Shown piece after piece: positions 17,217 through 24,824 of a stretch of 64,000 nt of DNA. Source of the DNA: Pseudaminobacter soli (ex Li et al. 2025) (lineage in GTDB: Bacteria; Pseudomonadota; Alphaproteobacteria; Rhizobiales; Rhizobiaceae); NCBI RefSeq assembly GCF_003012705.1, contig NZ_PXYL01000001.1, positions 186,001 to 250,000 of the forward strand, read 5' to 3'. The stretch's first letter is position 1. Each line of letters begins with the position of its first letter. The notes beneath the pieces were generated by a model, which was given only the letters and a program-made list of their open reading frames with translations, did no database searches and was not told the origin of the DNA. The translations under genes and the position numbers were made by a program.

Positions 17217-18116
17217 TTAACGAAGAGGCTCGATATCGAGGTATCGGCGGAAAGCGGCGAGCAGCCAGAGCCGAACCGTCTCATCGGCCTGATCGAGGCT
17301 GGTGCCTGAAGGGGCGGTCAGATAGTGGCCGGTTCCGCTGCGCAAGGCGAAGTCGGACAACGGCAGCAGACCCCGGTTGCGCACGGCTGCATCCACGAGC
17401 GGGCGCGAGCCCAGGAGAACGCCCGCTCCATGCACCGCACCTTCCAGTGCCGTCACGAAGGTATCGAACTTGTGGGAGGCTTCGGCAGGCGGGGTGATGC
17501 CTGCAGCGGAGAACCATTCGCCCCACATGCCCCGGGCGCCGAATACCGACAGCAGAGGCAGGCGCGGCCAGTCCGGATCGCCGGCCAGCCAGGGCGCGGC
17601 CATGGGCTGGAGCGCCTCCGACGTCAGTTGATCGGCGCGGCGGCCCGCGAAGGCGCCGTTGCCGAAGCGGATGTCGAGCCCGTTCCAGGCGTCGCCGTAA
17701 TCCGCCGGCTTATGGATGGTCTCGATCTGAAGCCGGATGAAAGGATGGCTTTTGGACAGTTGCGGCAGCAGCGGGGCCAGCATGAGCGTCGCAAAGGATA
17801 TCGGCGAGCGAATGGTAACCGTTTGGGTGGCGCGGGGCTCGAAGAGTTCCGTCGTGCTGTTGCCAATCGTGGCAAAGGCCGACTGGATGTGGGGGAGGTA
17901 GGCCGCGCCTTCGGGCGTGAGGTCTATGCCGCGGGCCCGGCGAATGAACAGGCGGGTCTTGAGATGTTCTTCAAGCAAGCGGATGTGCTGGCTGACGGCT
18001 GCCTGTGTGAGCCCGAGTTCGGTCGCCGCGCCTGTAAAATTCGACAGTCGAGCCGCGGCTTCGAAGCTGCGCAGCCAGACGAGCGGTGGCATCGTCCGCG
18101 GGTAGTTGCCAGGCAT
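17217..18116 (-). CDS. LysR family regulator of the tmpAB locus
   Basis: A 299-residue LysR-type activator. The N-terminal helix-turn-helix (about residues 15-62) reads MPPLVWLRSFEAAARLSNFTGAAT and LGLTQAAVSQHIRLLEEHL; the rest is a periplasmic-binding-fold effector domain. It is divergent from tmpA with about 90 bases between the starts, the usual position for a LysR gene controlling its neighbour. ATG 18116 is used; a TTG two codons earlier and an internal ATG at 18092 are alternatives. The inducer may be trimethylaminoethylphosphonate or a breakdown product; this is inference from position. Confidence 0.88.
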   Translation of the reverse strand: MPGNYPRTMPPLVWLRSFEAAARLSNFTGAATELGLTQAAVSQHIRLLEEHLKTRLFIRRARGIDLTPEGAAYLPHIQSAFATIGNSTTELFEPRATQTVTIRSPISFATLMLAPLLPQLSKSHPFIRLQIETIHKPADYGDAWNGLDIRFGNGAFAGRRADQLTSEALQPMAAPWLAGDPDWPRLPLLSVFGARGMWGEWFSAAGITPPAEASHKFDTFVTALEGAVHGAGVLLGSRPLVDAAVRNRGLLPLSDFALRSGTGHYLTAPSGTSLDQADETVRLWLLAAFRRYLDIEPLR

Positions 18117-18144
18117 AAGCAAAATCGGGTCATTGAGCGAAAAA

Positions 18145-18162
18145 TGATAATTTGAGTTATAT
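18145..18162. promoter_or_regulatory. Candidate LysR operator between the LysR gene and tmpA
   Basis: ATAA (18147-18150) and TTAT (18157-18160) form an inverted repeat with a 6-base centre inside an AT-rich patch that stands out in the 90-base divergent intergenic region. It fits the T-N11-A type of LysR box. Position and symmetry are the only evidence. Confidence 0.4.
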
Positions 18163-18206
18163 CGGCCGCCCGATCAGTGTGCAACCGCCATGAATGGAGG
18201 TTCACC

Positions 18207-19358
18207 TTGCTCAAGAATGTCTCGGTCACAGATGACGGACGAACAGTGGAATTGGTCTGGAACGACGACCACCGCGCCAGATTCCACGCGGTTTGGCTTC
18301 GCGACAACGCGCTGGACGACAAGACGCGCAGTCCCGGCAACGGCCAGCGGTTGATAACCATCCTGGACATTCCGGCAGACACGAACATAGCGCAGGCGGC
18401 GGTCGTGAATGGCGATCTCTCGGTTCGTTTCGCGCCGGAGAACAAAACCGTCAGCTTCCCGTCGGCCTGGCTGCGCGCCAACGCTTACGATCGCGCCCGC
18501 ACTGCTGAACTTGGCTGGATCGGCGAGGGAGTAGCGCCCTGGGACAAGCAAACGATGCAGAACTCCGTGCCGCGGAGTTCCTATACCGCGGCCACGCACG
18601 ATCCGGCTGTGCTTAAAGGATGGCTATCGGCCGTCAGGACCTATGGCTTTGCCGTGATGGATGGCTTGCCGACGGAATCCGGCAGCCTGTGCCGCATTGT
18701 GGATCTCTTCGGCTATGTGCGGGAAACGAATTACGGGCGCTGGTTCGAGGTGAGGGCGGAGGTCAATCCGAACAATCTCGCTTTCACCAATCTCGGGCTG
18801 CAGGCCCATACCGACAATCCCTATCGCGATCCGGTGCCGACGCTGCAGATACTTGCTTGCCTGGAGAACACCGTGGAGGGGGGAGAGTCGTCGGTGGTGG
18901 ACGGATTTGCGGTCGCCAAGGCGCTCCAGCGGGAGAACCCGGAAGCGTTTCGCCTGCTCAGTTCCTGGCCGGCGCGCTTCGAATATGCCGGCACCTCCGA
19001 TGTGCGGTTGCGCTCCAAGCGCCCGATGATCGAATTGGGGCCGGATGGGCAGATGCTCGCGATCCGCTTCAACAACAGGTCGCTCGCGCCTGCCGTCGAC
19101 GTCCCGTTCGAAGACATGCCCGCCTATTATGCGGCCTATCGGCGCTTTGCCGAACTGATCGAGGACCCGCGCTTCGAAGTCACCTTCAAGCTGGAGCCCG
19201 GCCAAGCCTTCATCGTCGACAATACCCGCGTGATGCATGCGCGCAAGGAATTCTCGGGCACAGGAAAGCGCTGGCTGCAGGGCTGCTACACCGACAAGGA
19301 CGGCCTGCTGTCGACGCTCGCCGCAATCGAGGAAACCCGCAAGGAGGCGGCGGAATGA
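18207..19358 (+). CDS. tmpA: 2-trimethylaminoethylphosphonate dioxygenase (TmpA), Fe(II)/2OG-dependent
   Basis: Predicted to hydroxylate C1 of 2-trimethylaminoethylphosphonate using Fe(II), O2 and 2-oxoglutarate. 383 residues: a DUF971-like N-terminal domain (1-95) and a TauD/gamma-butyrobetaine hydroxylase-type domain. Iron ligands His201 and Asp203 (QAHTDN) and His344 (VMHARKEF); Arg355 is the likely 2OG-binding residue. The cysteines that hold zinc in true butyrobetaine hydroxylases are replaced ([17 protein letters not shown]). The decisive context is the overlapping tmpB gene (ATGA). Start is TTG 18207 with GGAGG six bases upstream; earlier GTG 18177 has no Shine-Dalgarno. It could be misannotated as a carnitine-pathway enzyme. 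Confidence 0.85.
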   Translation: MLKNVSVTDDGRTVELVWNDDHRARFHAVWLRDNALDDKTRSPGNGQRLITILDIPADTNIAQAAVVNGDLSVRFAPENKTVSFPSAWLRANAYDRARTAELGWIGEGVAPWDKQTMQNSVPRSSYTAATHDPAVLKGWLSAVRTYGFAVMDGLPTESGSLCRIVDLFGYVRETNYGRWFEVRAEVNPNNLAFTNLGLQAHTDNPYRDPVPTLQILACLENTVEGGESSVVDGFAVAKALQRENPEAFRLLSSWPARFEYAGTSDVRLRSKRPMIELGPDGQMLAIRFNNRSLAPAVDVPFEDMPAYYAAYRRFAELIEDPRFEVTFKLEPGQAFIVDNTRVMHARKEFSGTGKRWLQGCYTDKDGLLSTLAAIEETRKEAAE

Positions 19359-19948
19359 GCGAAAAACAGTTGAGCTCGGACAGTATCGTCGAATTCATTG
19401 CCGACATATTCGAACGTCGCGGCGCCGAATCCTATCTCGGCGAGCAGGTGACGATGTCCGAACACATGCTGCAAGGGGCGTGGCTGGCAGAGCAGGAAGC
19501 TGCTCCGGAGGCGCTGATCGCAGCCGCGCTGCTTCACGATATCGGGCACTACACCAGCGAATTTGGCGCCTACTCGCCCGATGACGTCGAAGACAACCAT
19601 CATGACGAGGCAGGCGGGCGGGTGCTGGAGCCCTTCTTTCCGCCGGTGATCGTGGAATGCGTTAGGCTGCACGTGGCCGCCAAGCGCTATCTCTGCGCCA
19701 CCGATCCGACCTACTTCGGAAAACTGTCTCAAGCTTCGGTTCACACGCTGTCGCTGCAGGGTGGTCCAATGGATGCCGGCGAAGTGGCCGAATTCCGCCA
19801 AAACCCGTTCCACGAAGAAGCCGTCCGGGTGCGGCTTTGGGACGAGGGCGGCAAGGTTCCCGGCATGAAAACCAAGGTTTTTCGCGACTATGTGCCTCTT
19901 CTGGAGCGGGTCGTGAAGCGGTTTGCCGAGGAAAAGACGGCGGCTTAG
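19355..19948 (+). CDS. tmpB: HD-domain mixed-valent diiron oxygenase TmpB (PhnZ-like)
   Basis: Predicted to cleave the C-P bond of 1-hydroxy-2-(trimethylamino)ethylphosphonate, giving glycine betaine and phosphate. 197 residues with an HD fold: His37, His61-Asp62 (LLHDIGHY), His83 (NHHDEAGG) and His106 are candidate iron ligands in PhnZ-like spacing. Tyr27 and Glu30 (SYLGE) match the Tyr/Glu pair that gates the PhnZ active site, setting it apart from phosphohydrolase HD proteins. Its ATG overlaps the tmpA stop by four bases. Without context it would be called an HD phosphohydrolase. Confidence 0.85.
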   Translation: MSEKQLSSDSIVEFIADIFERRGAESYLGEQVTMSEHMLQGAWLAEQEAAPEALIAAALLHDIGHYTSEFGAYSPDDVEDNHHDEAGGRVLEPFFPPVIVECVRLHVAAKRYLCATDPTYFGKLSQASVHTLSLQGGPMDAGEVAEFRQNPFHEEAVRVRLWDEGGKVPGMKTKVFRDYVPLLERVVKRFAEEKTAA

Positions 19949-20060
19949 CCGTATCGACGGCTGACGTTGGGGCGGCATCGGTTGCCGCCTCAGTGGCCGG
20001 ATCCGGCGGTAATGCCGGAAGACCCATCTATTTCCGTGTTTTGTGATGCGCGATTCCCCA

Positions 20061-20089
20061 TTGACGGGTTTTTGCGTGACCACTATGGT
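20061..20089 (+). promoter_or_regulatory. ilvB promoter
   Basis: TTGACG (20061-20066) and TATGGT (20084-20089) with 17-base spacing, a strong housekeeping promoter. The predicted start, 6-9 bases after the -10, falls at about 20095-20098, on or next to the ATG of the leader peptide. Bases 19949-20060 upstream hold nothing else I can recognise. Confidence 0.75.
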
Positions 20090-20097
20090 TCGCGACC

Positions 20098-20148
20098 ATG
20101 AAGATGGCACTCATTCTCGTAGGAAGGCGCGTGGGCAAGGCGGTGTAA
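20098..20148 (+). CDS. ilv leader peptide
   Basis: ATG 20098 opens a 16-codon frame whose product is M-K-M-A-L-I-L-V-G-R-R-V-G-K-A-V: seven of sixteen residues are Leu, Ile or Val, with a run L-I-L-V in the middle. It lies between a good promoter and a terminator hairpin just ahead of ilvB, the layout of a branched-chain amino acid attenuator where ribosome stalling decides transcription. The predicted transcript begins at or next to the ATG, so the message looks leaderless, as known for the trpL leader of Sinorhizobium. ATG 20104 is a possible alternative start. Confidence 0.75.
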   Translation: MKMALILVGRRVGKAV

Positions 20149-20205
20149 CCGCCGGGCAAGTCCTCCCATGCGCAAACACACAGGCTCCCTCGGGGGCCTT
20201 TTTTA
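20139..20205 (+). promoter_or_regulatory. Attenuator of ilvB-ilvN
   Basis: A first hairpin GGCGG/CCGCC (20139-20143 / 20149-20153) spans the leader-peptide stop codon. A second, AGGCTCC (20182-20188) with GGGGCCT (20193-20199) around CTCG, runs into TTTTTT (20199-20204), a classic intrinsic terminator. An alternative pairing of the middle segment would free the terminator when ribosomes stall; I could not define its exact partners by eye. Confidence 0.75.
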
Positions 20206-20265
20206 TTGGCAAAAATATCGATACGACCAGCAAACGCGAACGCGGAAGAAACGGAAGCAGGACCG

Positions 20266-22053
20266 ATGAGCAACGGACAGAACGATACCGGACGGCGCGA
20301 GATGACAGGTGCCGAAATGGTGGTGCAGGCGCTGAAGGACAACGGCGTCAAGCATATTTTCGGATATCCGGGCGGTGCGGTACTTCCGATCTATGACGAG
20401 ATCTTCCAGCAGGACGACGTCGAGCACATCCTGGTCCGCCACGAGCAGGGCGCGGGCCATGCGGCCGAAGGCTATGCCCGCTCCACCGGCAAGGCCGGCG
20501 TCATGCTGGTGACCTCAGGTCCGGGCGCGACCAATGCGGTGACGCCGCTGCAGGACGCCCTGATGGACTCCATTCCGCTTGTCTGCATCACCGGGCAGGT
20601 ACCGACGACGCTCATCGGTTCGGACGCCTTCCAGGAATGCGACACGGTCGGCATCACGCGGCCCTGCACCAAGCACAACTGGCTGGTGAAGGACGTCAAC
20701 GATCTCGCCAAGACGCTGCATGAAGCCTTCCATGTCGCCACGACCGGCCGCCCCGGCCCGGTGGTTGTCGACATCCCCAAGGACGTGCAGTTCGCCCGCG
20801 GCGTCTACACGCCGCCGCAGACCGCGCCGCGCACCAGCTATCACCCGCAGGTGCAGGGCGATCTCGATCGTGTCAAGGAAGCGGTGGCGCTCTTGGCCAA
20901 CGCCAAGCGGCCGATCATCTATTCGGGCGGCGGCGTCATCAATTCCGGACAGGAAGCCAGCGAGCTGCTGCGCGAACTGGTCGAGCTCAGCGGCTTCCCG
21001 ATCACCTCGACGCTGATGGGCCTGGGCGCCTATCCGGCTTCGGGCAAGAACTGGCTCGGCATGCTGGGCATGCACGGCACCTATGAAGCCAACATGGCCA
21101 TGCATGACTGCGACGTGATGCTGTGCATCGGCGCACGCTTCGACGACCGCATCACCGGCCGCCTCGATGCCTTCTCGCCCGGCTCGAAAAAGATCCACAT
21201 CGACATCGACCCGTCCTCGATCAACAAGAACGTCCGCGTCGACATTCCGATCATCGGCGACGTCGGCCACGTTCTGGAGGATCTGGTGCGGCTGTGGCGG
21301 GCAACCGTCAAGGCCGACAAGAAGGCGCTCTATCCGTGGTGGGAGCAGATCGCCAAGTGGCGTGCCCGCGATTCGCTCGCGTTCAAGACGAACGACGAAG
21401 TGATTATGCCGCAATATGCGATCCAGCGGCTCTACGAGCTGACCAAGCATCGCGACCCCTTCATCACCACCGAAGTGGGTCAGCACCAGATGTGGGCGGC
21501 GCAGCATTTCCACTTCGAGAAGCCCCACCACTGGATGACCTCGGGCGGCCTCGGCACCATGGGCTACGGCCTGCCGGCAGCGCTCGGCGTGCAGATCGCG
21601 CATCGCGACGCGCTGGTCATCGATATTGCCGGCGACGCCTCCATCCAGATGTGCATCCAGGAGATGTCGGCGGCCGTTCAGTTCGACGCGCCGATCAAGA
21701 TCTTCATCCTGAACAACCAGTACATGGGCATGGTAAGGCAGTGGCAGCAGCTGCTGCACGGCAACCGCCTGTCGCACTCCTACACCGAGGCGATGCCGGA
21801 CTTCGTCAAGCTCGCCGAGGCCTATGGCGCCCACGGCATCCGCTGTGACAAGCCGGCCAATCTGGACGATGCGATCAACGAGATGATCTCGGTGAAGAAG
21901 CCGGTGATCTTCGACTGCCGCGTGGCCACGCTGGCCAACTGCTTCCCGATGATCCCGTCCGGCAAGGCGCATAACGAGATGCTGCTGCCCGACGAGGCCA
22001 CCGACGAGGCGGTCGCCAACGCCATCGACGCCAAGGGCCGTGAACTGGTTTGA
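20266..22053 (+). CDS. ilvB: Acetolactate synthase large (catalytic) subunit
   Basis: First common enzyme of branched-chain amino acid synthesis: joins two pyruvates, or pyruvate and 2-oxobutyrate, using thiamine diphosphate and FAD. 595 residues. ThDP region with catalytic Glu in HEQGAGHAAEGYAR, central FAD domain, and the C-terminal ThDP motif from GDASIQMCIQEM to NNQYMGMVRQW. ATG 20266 has a GGAAGCAGGA Shine-Dalgarno; the frame further upstream would cross the attenuator. Expression is probably controlled by the leader at 20098-20205. ilvN follows after 70 bases. Confidence 0.97.
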   Translation: MSNGQNDTGRREMTGAEMVVQALKDNGVKHIFGYPGGAVLPIYDEIFQQDDVEHILVRHEQGAGHAAEGYARSTGKAGVMLVTSGPGATNAVTPLQDALMDSIPLVCITGQVPTTLIGSDAFQECDTVGITRPCTKHNWLVKDVNDLAKTLHEAFHVATTGRPGPVVVDIPKDVQFARGVYTPPQTAPRTSYHPQVQGDLDRVKEAVALLANAKRPIIYSGGGVINSGQEASELLRELVELSGFPITSTLMGLGAYPASGKNWLGMLGMHGTYEANMAMHDCDVMLCIGARFDDRITGRLDAFSPGSKKIHIDIDPSSINKNVRVDIPIIGDVGHVLEDLVRLWRATVKADKKALYPWWEQIAKWRARDSLAFKTNDEVIMPQYAIQRLYELTKHRDPFITTEVGQHQMWAAQHFHFEKPHHWMTSGGLGTMGYGLPAALGVQIAHRDALVIDIAGDASIQMCIQEMSAAVQFDAPIKIFILNNQYMGMVRQWQQLLHGNRLSHSYTEAMPDFVKLAEAYGAHGIRCDKPANLDDAINEMISVKKPVIFDCRVATLANCFPMIPSGKAHNEMLLPDEATDEAVANAIDAKGRELV

Positions 22054-22123
22054 GCCTGAGCGCGCGGCTCCTGGGTCGCGCAAAAACAACGAGTTAAGCG
22101 AAAAGCTTGAAAACGGGATCCCT

Positions 22124-22696
22124 ATGAACGCACAGCTACAGGCGACCGGCTCCGCCTACTTCATCTCCAAGGAGACGCAACGGCCGGAAATCCACACCCT
22201 ATCGGTTCTGGTCGACAACGAACCGGGCGTACTTGCCCGCGTCATCGGCCTGTTCTCCGGCCGCGGCTACAACATCGAAAGCCTGACGGTTTCGGAAACC
22301 GAGCACGAGAAGCACCTTTCGCGCATCACCATCGTGACGCGCGGCACTCAGCATGTGCTGGACCAGATCAAGCACCAGCTCGAGCGCATCGTGCCGGTGC
22401 ACCGCGTCATCGACCTGACGGTGCGCGCCGGCGAACTCGGCCAGGACCGGCCGCTGGAGCGCGAACTGGCGCTGGTGAAGGTGGCCGGCACCGGCGACGC
22501 GCGCGTCGAGGCGTTGCGGCTGGCCGATGCGTTCCGTGCCAGCGTGATCGACGCCAATACCGAGCACTTCATCTTTGAGATCACTGGCAAGGTGTCGAAG
22601 ATCGAGCAGTTCATTGCCATCATGAAGCCGCTGGGCCTGGTGGAAGTCTGCCGCACCGGCGTGGCGGCCATGAACCGCGGCCCACAGGGCATGTGA
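22124..22696 (+). CDS. ilvN: Acetolactate synthase small (regulatory) subunit
   Basis: 190 residues; carries valine feedback inhibition of the IlvB subunit. An N-terminal ACT domain begins HTLSVLVDNEPGVLARVIGLFSGRGYNIESL, and the C-terminal ALS_ss_C domain ends FIAIMKPLGLVEVCRTGVAAMNRG. ATG 22124 is the standard start near MNAQLQ. Upstream in-frame codons overlap the end of ilvB. It ends the operon before a long GC hairpin. Confidence 0.96.
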   Translation: MNAQLQATGSAYFISKETQRPEIHTLSVLVDNEPGVLARVIGLFSGRGYNIESLTVSETEHEKHLSRITIVTRGTQHVLDQIKHQLERIVPVHRVIDLTVRAGELGQDRPLERELALVKVAGTGDARVEALRLADAFRASVIDANTEHFIFEITGKVSKIEQFIAIMKPLGLVEVCRTGVAAMNRGPQGM

Positions 22697-22706
22697 TCCA
22701 ATGAAA

Positions 22707-22740
22707 ACGCCCACGCGTGCCAGGCACGGCGTGGGCGTGG
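22707..22740. terminator. Hairpin between ilvN and the 2OG oxygenase gene
   Basis: ACGCCCACGC at about 22707-22716 pairs with GCGTGGGCGT at about 22728-22737, extended by GTGCC/GGCAC with one bulged base. It is followed by GGAAAACG on the plus strand and, on the minus strand, by a TTTTC run. It lies between convergent genes and can stop both. A second small stem GGGCGG/CCGCCC lies at about 22756-22771. Confidence 0.65.
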
Positions 22741-22777
22741 AAAACGCTTACGTCCGGGCGGAAAACCGCCCGGCGGA

Positions 22778-23533
22778 TCAGAAGCCGACGTTCTCGTTGA
22801 TGTAGAAGGTGTTGAGCAGCGTCACGCGTGGCTGTTCGATGGCCGTGTGGATCTTCGGGCGACCGTGCCAGCTCATCTTCAGCAGCGAGTGGTAGGCCTT
22901 CAGCACCACGAAGGCATAACCGACATTGGGCAGGAAGGGCAGGGTCTTGACCGGCTCCAGCCCATAGGAGTCGAGATGCGTAAGGCCCTTCAGGGAAGCC
23001 TTGTAGAGCGTGGTGCCCAGTTCCCGCTGGCTTTCGTCGGCGGGGCAGTAAATCTGCATGGTCACGACCTTCTTGCGCGCGTCGGGGTGCGGCTTGATCT
23101 GGTATCCGTCCTTGTCGCTGTAGAGGACGGGCTTGGCCACCAGCCGCAGATCGTCGGGACCCGCGACCTTGTCGCCGCGCGCGCGGATTTCCAGCCCTTC
23201 GTGAAGCTGGCGGCGAATGGCGTCTTCGACCTCGCGGGAAGTGAACATCGCCGAGACGGCGGCCCACATCTCACGCATGTCGGCGTCGACCTTGTTGACG
23301 TTGTCGCCATAGAGCCTGAGCGCCATGCGGGTGCCGTCGCCCTTGATCGGGTCGTAGCCCTCGGTGGGGATCGACTTGATCATTTCGGCATAAAAGTCTT
23401 TCGGGAAGAAATCGCGAAAGAAGATGTGCGGGAAGGGCAAGGAAAAGCAGTCAGCCGCTTCGATGCTCGCCACGGCGTGGTCTATGAGCTCACGGGTCAG
23501 GCTGCTGGTCTCGACTTTGGCAATTGCGGGCAT
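22778..23533 (-). CDS. 2-oxoglutarate/Fe(II)-dependent oxygenase-like protein
   Basis: A 251-residue soluble protein resembling the prolyl-4-hydroxylase-type 2OG-Fe(II) oxygenases. The segment YQIKPHPDARKKVVTMQIYCP carries the His149-x-Asp151 pair; the distal His is probably 215 or 223, and an Arg in a C-terminal strand (EQPRVTLLN) would bind 2-oxoglutarate. The N-terminal half has the FPHIFFRDFFPKDFYAEMI block common to uncharacterised bacterial members. It is monocistronic, convergent with ilvN. Substrate is unknown; a peptide, glycan or small molecule are all possible. Confidence 0.7.
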   Translation of the reverse strand: MPAIAKVETSSLTRELIDHAVASIEAADCFSLPFPHIFFRDFFPKDFYAEMIKSIPTEGYDPIKGDGTRMALRLYGDNVNKVDADMREMWAAVSAMFTSREVEDAIRRQLHEGLEIRARGDKVAGPDDLRLVAKPVLYSDKDGYQIKPHPDARKKVVTMQIYCPADESQRELGTTLYKASLKGLTHLDSYGLEPVKTLPFLPNVGYAFVVLKAYHSLLKMSWHGRPKIHTAIEQPRVTLLNTFYINENVGF

Positions 23534-23754
23534 TTTTCACCTGAATTTGTCGGGACTGTCGAAATCAAGTTTCATACGGCACGTCTTCAAGGCAAGTCGT
23601 GCGCACAGTCGAATGAAAAGATGCGCCGAATATATCGGTTTCCACTCTCCGTTCAATCCTGCGCGCGCCGGGCGCGGACAGTATTAGAAAGCCGACCAAG
23701 GGCTTTTCGTCTGCGGCCCGGCCGCATTTCGCCGTATTTCCGACAGGTTCATTC

Positions 23755-24351
23755 ATGACAGCCGATACCTTCTTTGCCCTTATGGTCTATGCCTTCGTGA
23801 CCTCGATCACGCCGGGCCCCAACAATTTCATGCTGCTGGCTTCGGGCGTGAATTTCGGTTTCCTGCGCACCATCCCGCACATGCTCGGCATTGCCGTGGG
23901 TTTTCTGTCGCTGCTGCTCGCCGTCGGCTTCGGGCTTGGCGCAGTGCTGACGGCATTTCCGGCGCTTCACATCGTGCTGAAGGTCGCGGGCGGCGCCTAT
24001 CTCATCTATCTCGCCTGGCGTATCGCCATGTCGCGCTCGATGGGCAAGGATGCCGACGCCAACGCGCGGCCGATGACCTTCTTCGGCGCCGCCGCCTTCC
24101 AGTGGGTCAACCCGAAGGCCTGGGTGATGGCGCTGACGGCGATGGCCGTCTACACCAACCCGGATTCGCCGTTCCTTTCGGTGCTACTGATCTCGTTTGC
24201 CTTTGCACTGGTCAACCTGCCCAGCGTCTCGTCCTGGGCGGGTTTCGGCATGGCGCTGCGCGGCTTCCTCTCCGACCCGGTGCGGCTGAAATGGTTCAAC
24301 ATCTGCATGGGCCTGCTGCTCGCCGCGACGCTCTGGCCGATGATGCGCTAG
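23755..24351 (+). CDS. LysE family amino acid exporter
   Basis: A 198-residue inner-membrane protein with about six hydrophobic segments. The N-terminal ITPGPNNFMLLASGVNFGF is the LysE/RhtB signature, and QWVNPKAWVMALTAM near residue 115 is also typical. It should export an amino acid or derivative by proton antiport; the substrate is not predictable. Its last four bases overlap the stop of the convergent DUF2269 gene. Confidence 0.9.
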   Translation: MTADTFFALMVYAFVTSITPGPNNFMLLASGVNFGFLRTIPHMLGIAVGFLSLLLAVGFGLGAVLTAFPALHIVLKVAGGAYLIYLAWRIAMSRSMGKDADANARPMTFFGAAAFQWVNPKAWVMALTAMAVYTNPDSPFLSVLLISFAFALVNLPSVSSWAGFGMALRGFLSDPVRLKWFNICMGLLLAATLWPMMR

Positions 24352-24821
24352 AACAAGTCGATAGAAGGCCTTGTCAGCATCAGCCACAGGATGAGGATGA
24401 CGCAGAAAAAGGCCGGGAAACCTAACGCGAACCAGATCCGATAAAGCCGGAAATACTCGGCTGGCAGGGGCAGGCCGTCAGTGGCGGCCGCCCTTGCAAG
24501 GTTGCGCAGCCGGATCTGGATCGCAACCACCGGCAGCCAGAACAGGCCGGTGAGCATATAGAGCGCCAATGAAAGGACGATCCAGCCCTCCCTCAGCGGC
24601 CAACCCATCTCGTGCGCCAGCCAGGCTCCGGTAAGGGGCTGCAGGATCACCGCGGTTGCCGTGAAAAGCGTGTCGGCGACGACAACGGTTCCCGCGACGT
24701 GCGATATGAGGCGCGCATCGCGCGTGCGGTGACCCATGACCATGAAGAAGGCGATGCCCATGCCTGTCCCGAACAGGACCGTCGCGCCGACGACATGGGC
24801 TAGCCGGAGGAAATCTGCCAT
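24348..24821 (-). CDS. DUF2269 family membrane protein
   Basis: A 157-residue protein with four hydrophobic segments, starting MADFLRLAHVVGATVLFGTG, the DUF2269 pattern. The family has no established function. It begins three bases after the stop of the SDR-DoxX gene, so the two form an operon. Conserved His in the first helix (LAHVVG) and in the second (ISHVAG) are visible. The gene end overlaps the lysE-family gene by four bases. Confidence 0.82.
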   Translation of the reverse strand: MADFLRLAHVVGATVLFGTGMGIAFFMVMGHRTRDARLISHVAGTVVVADTLFTATAVILQPLTGAWLAHEMGWPLREGWIVLSLALYMLTGLFWLPVVAIQIRLRNLARAAATDGLPLPAEYFRLYRIWFALGFPAFFCVILILWLMLTRPSIDLF

Positions 24822-24824
24822 TGC

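Noticed and set aside
18177-18206. GTG start upstream of tmpA
   Set aside because: GGAGG lies six bases before TTG 18207, and the GTG has no Shine-Dalgarno.
18207-19358. Gamma-butyrobetaine hydroxylase of carnitine synthesis
   Set aside because: Adjacent PhnZ-like gene with Tyr/Glu pair and missing zinc cysteines favour TmpA; no carnitine genes are nearby.
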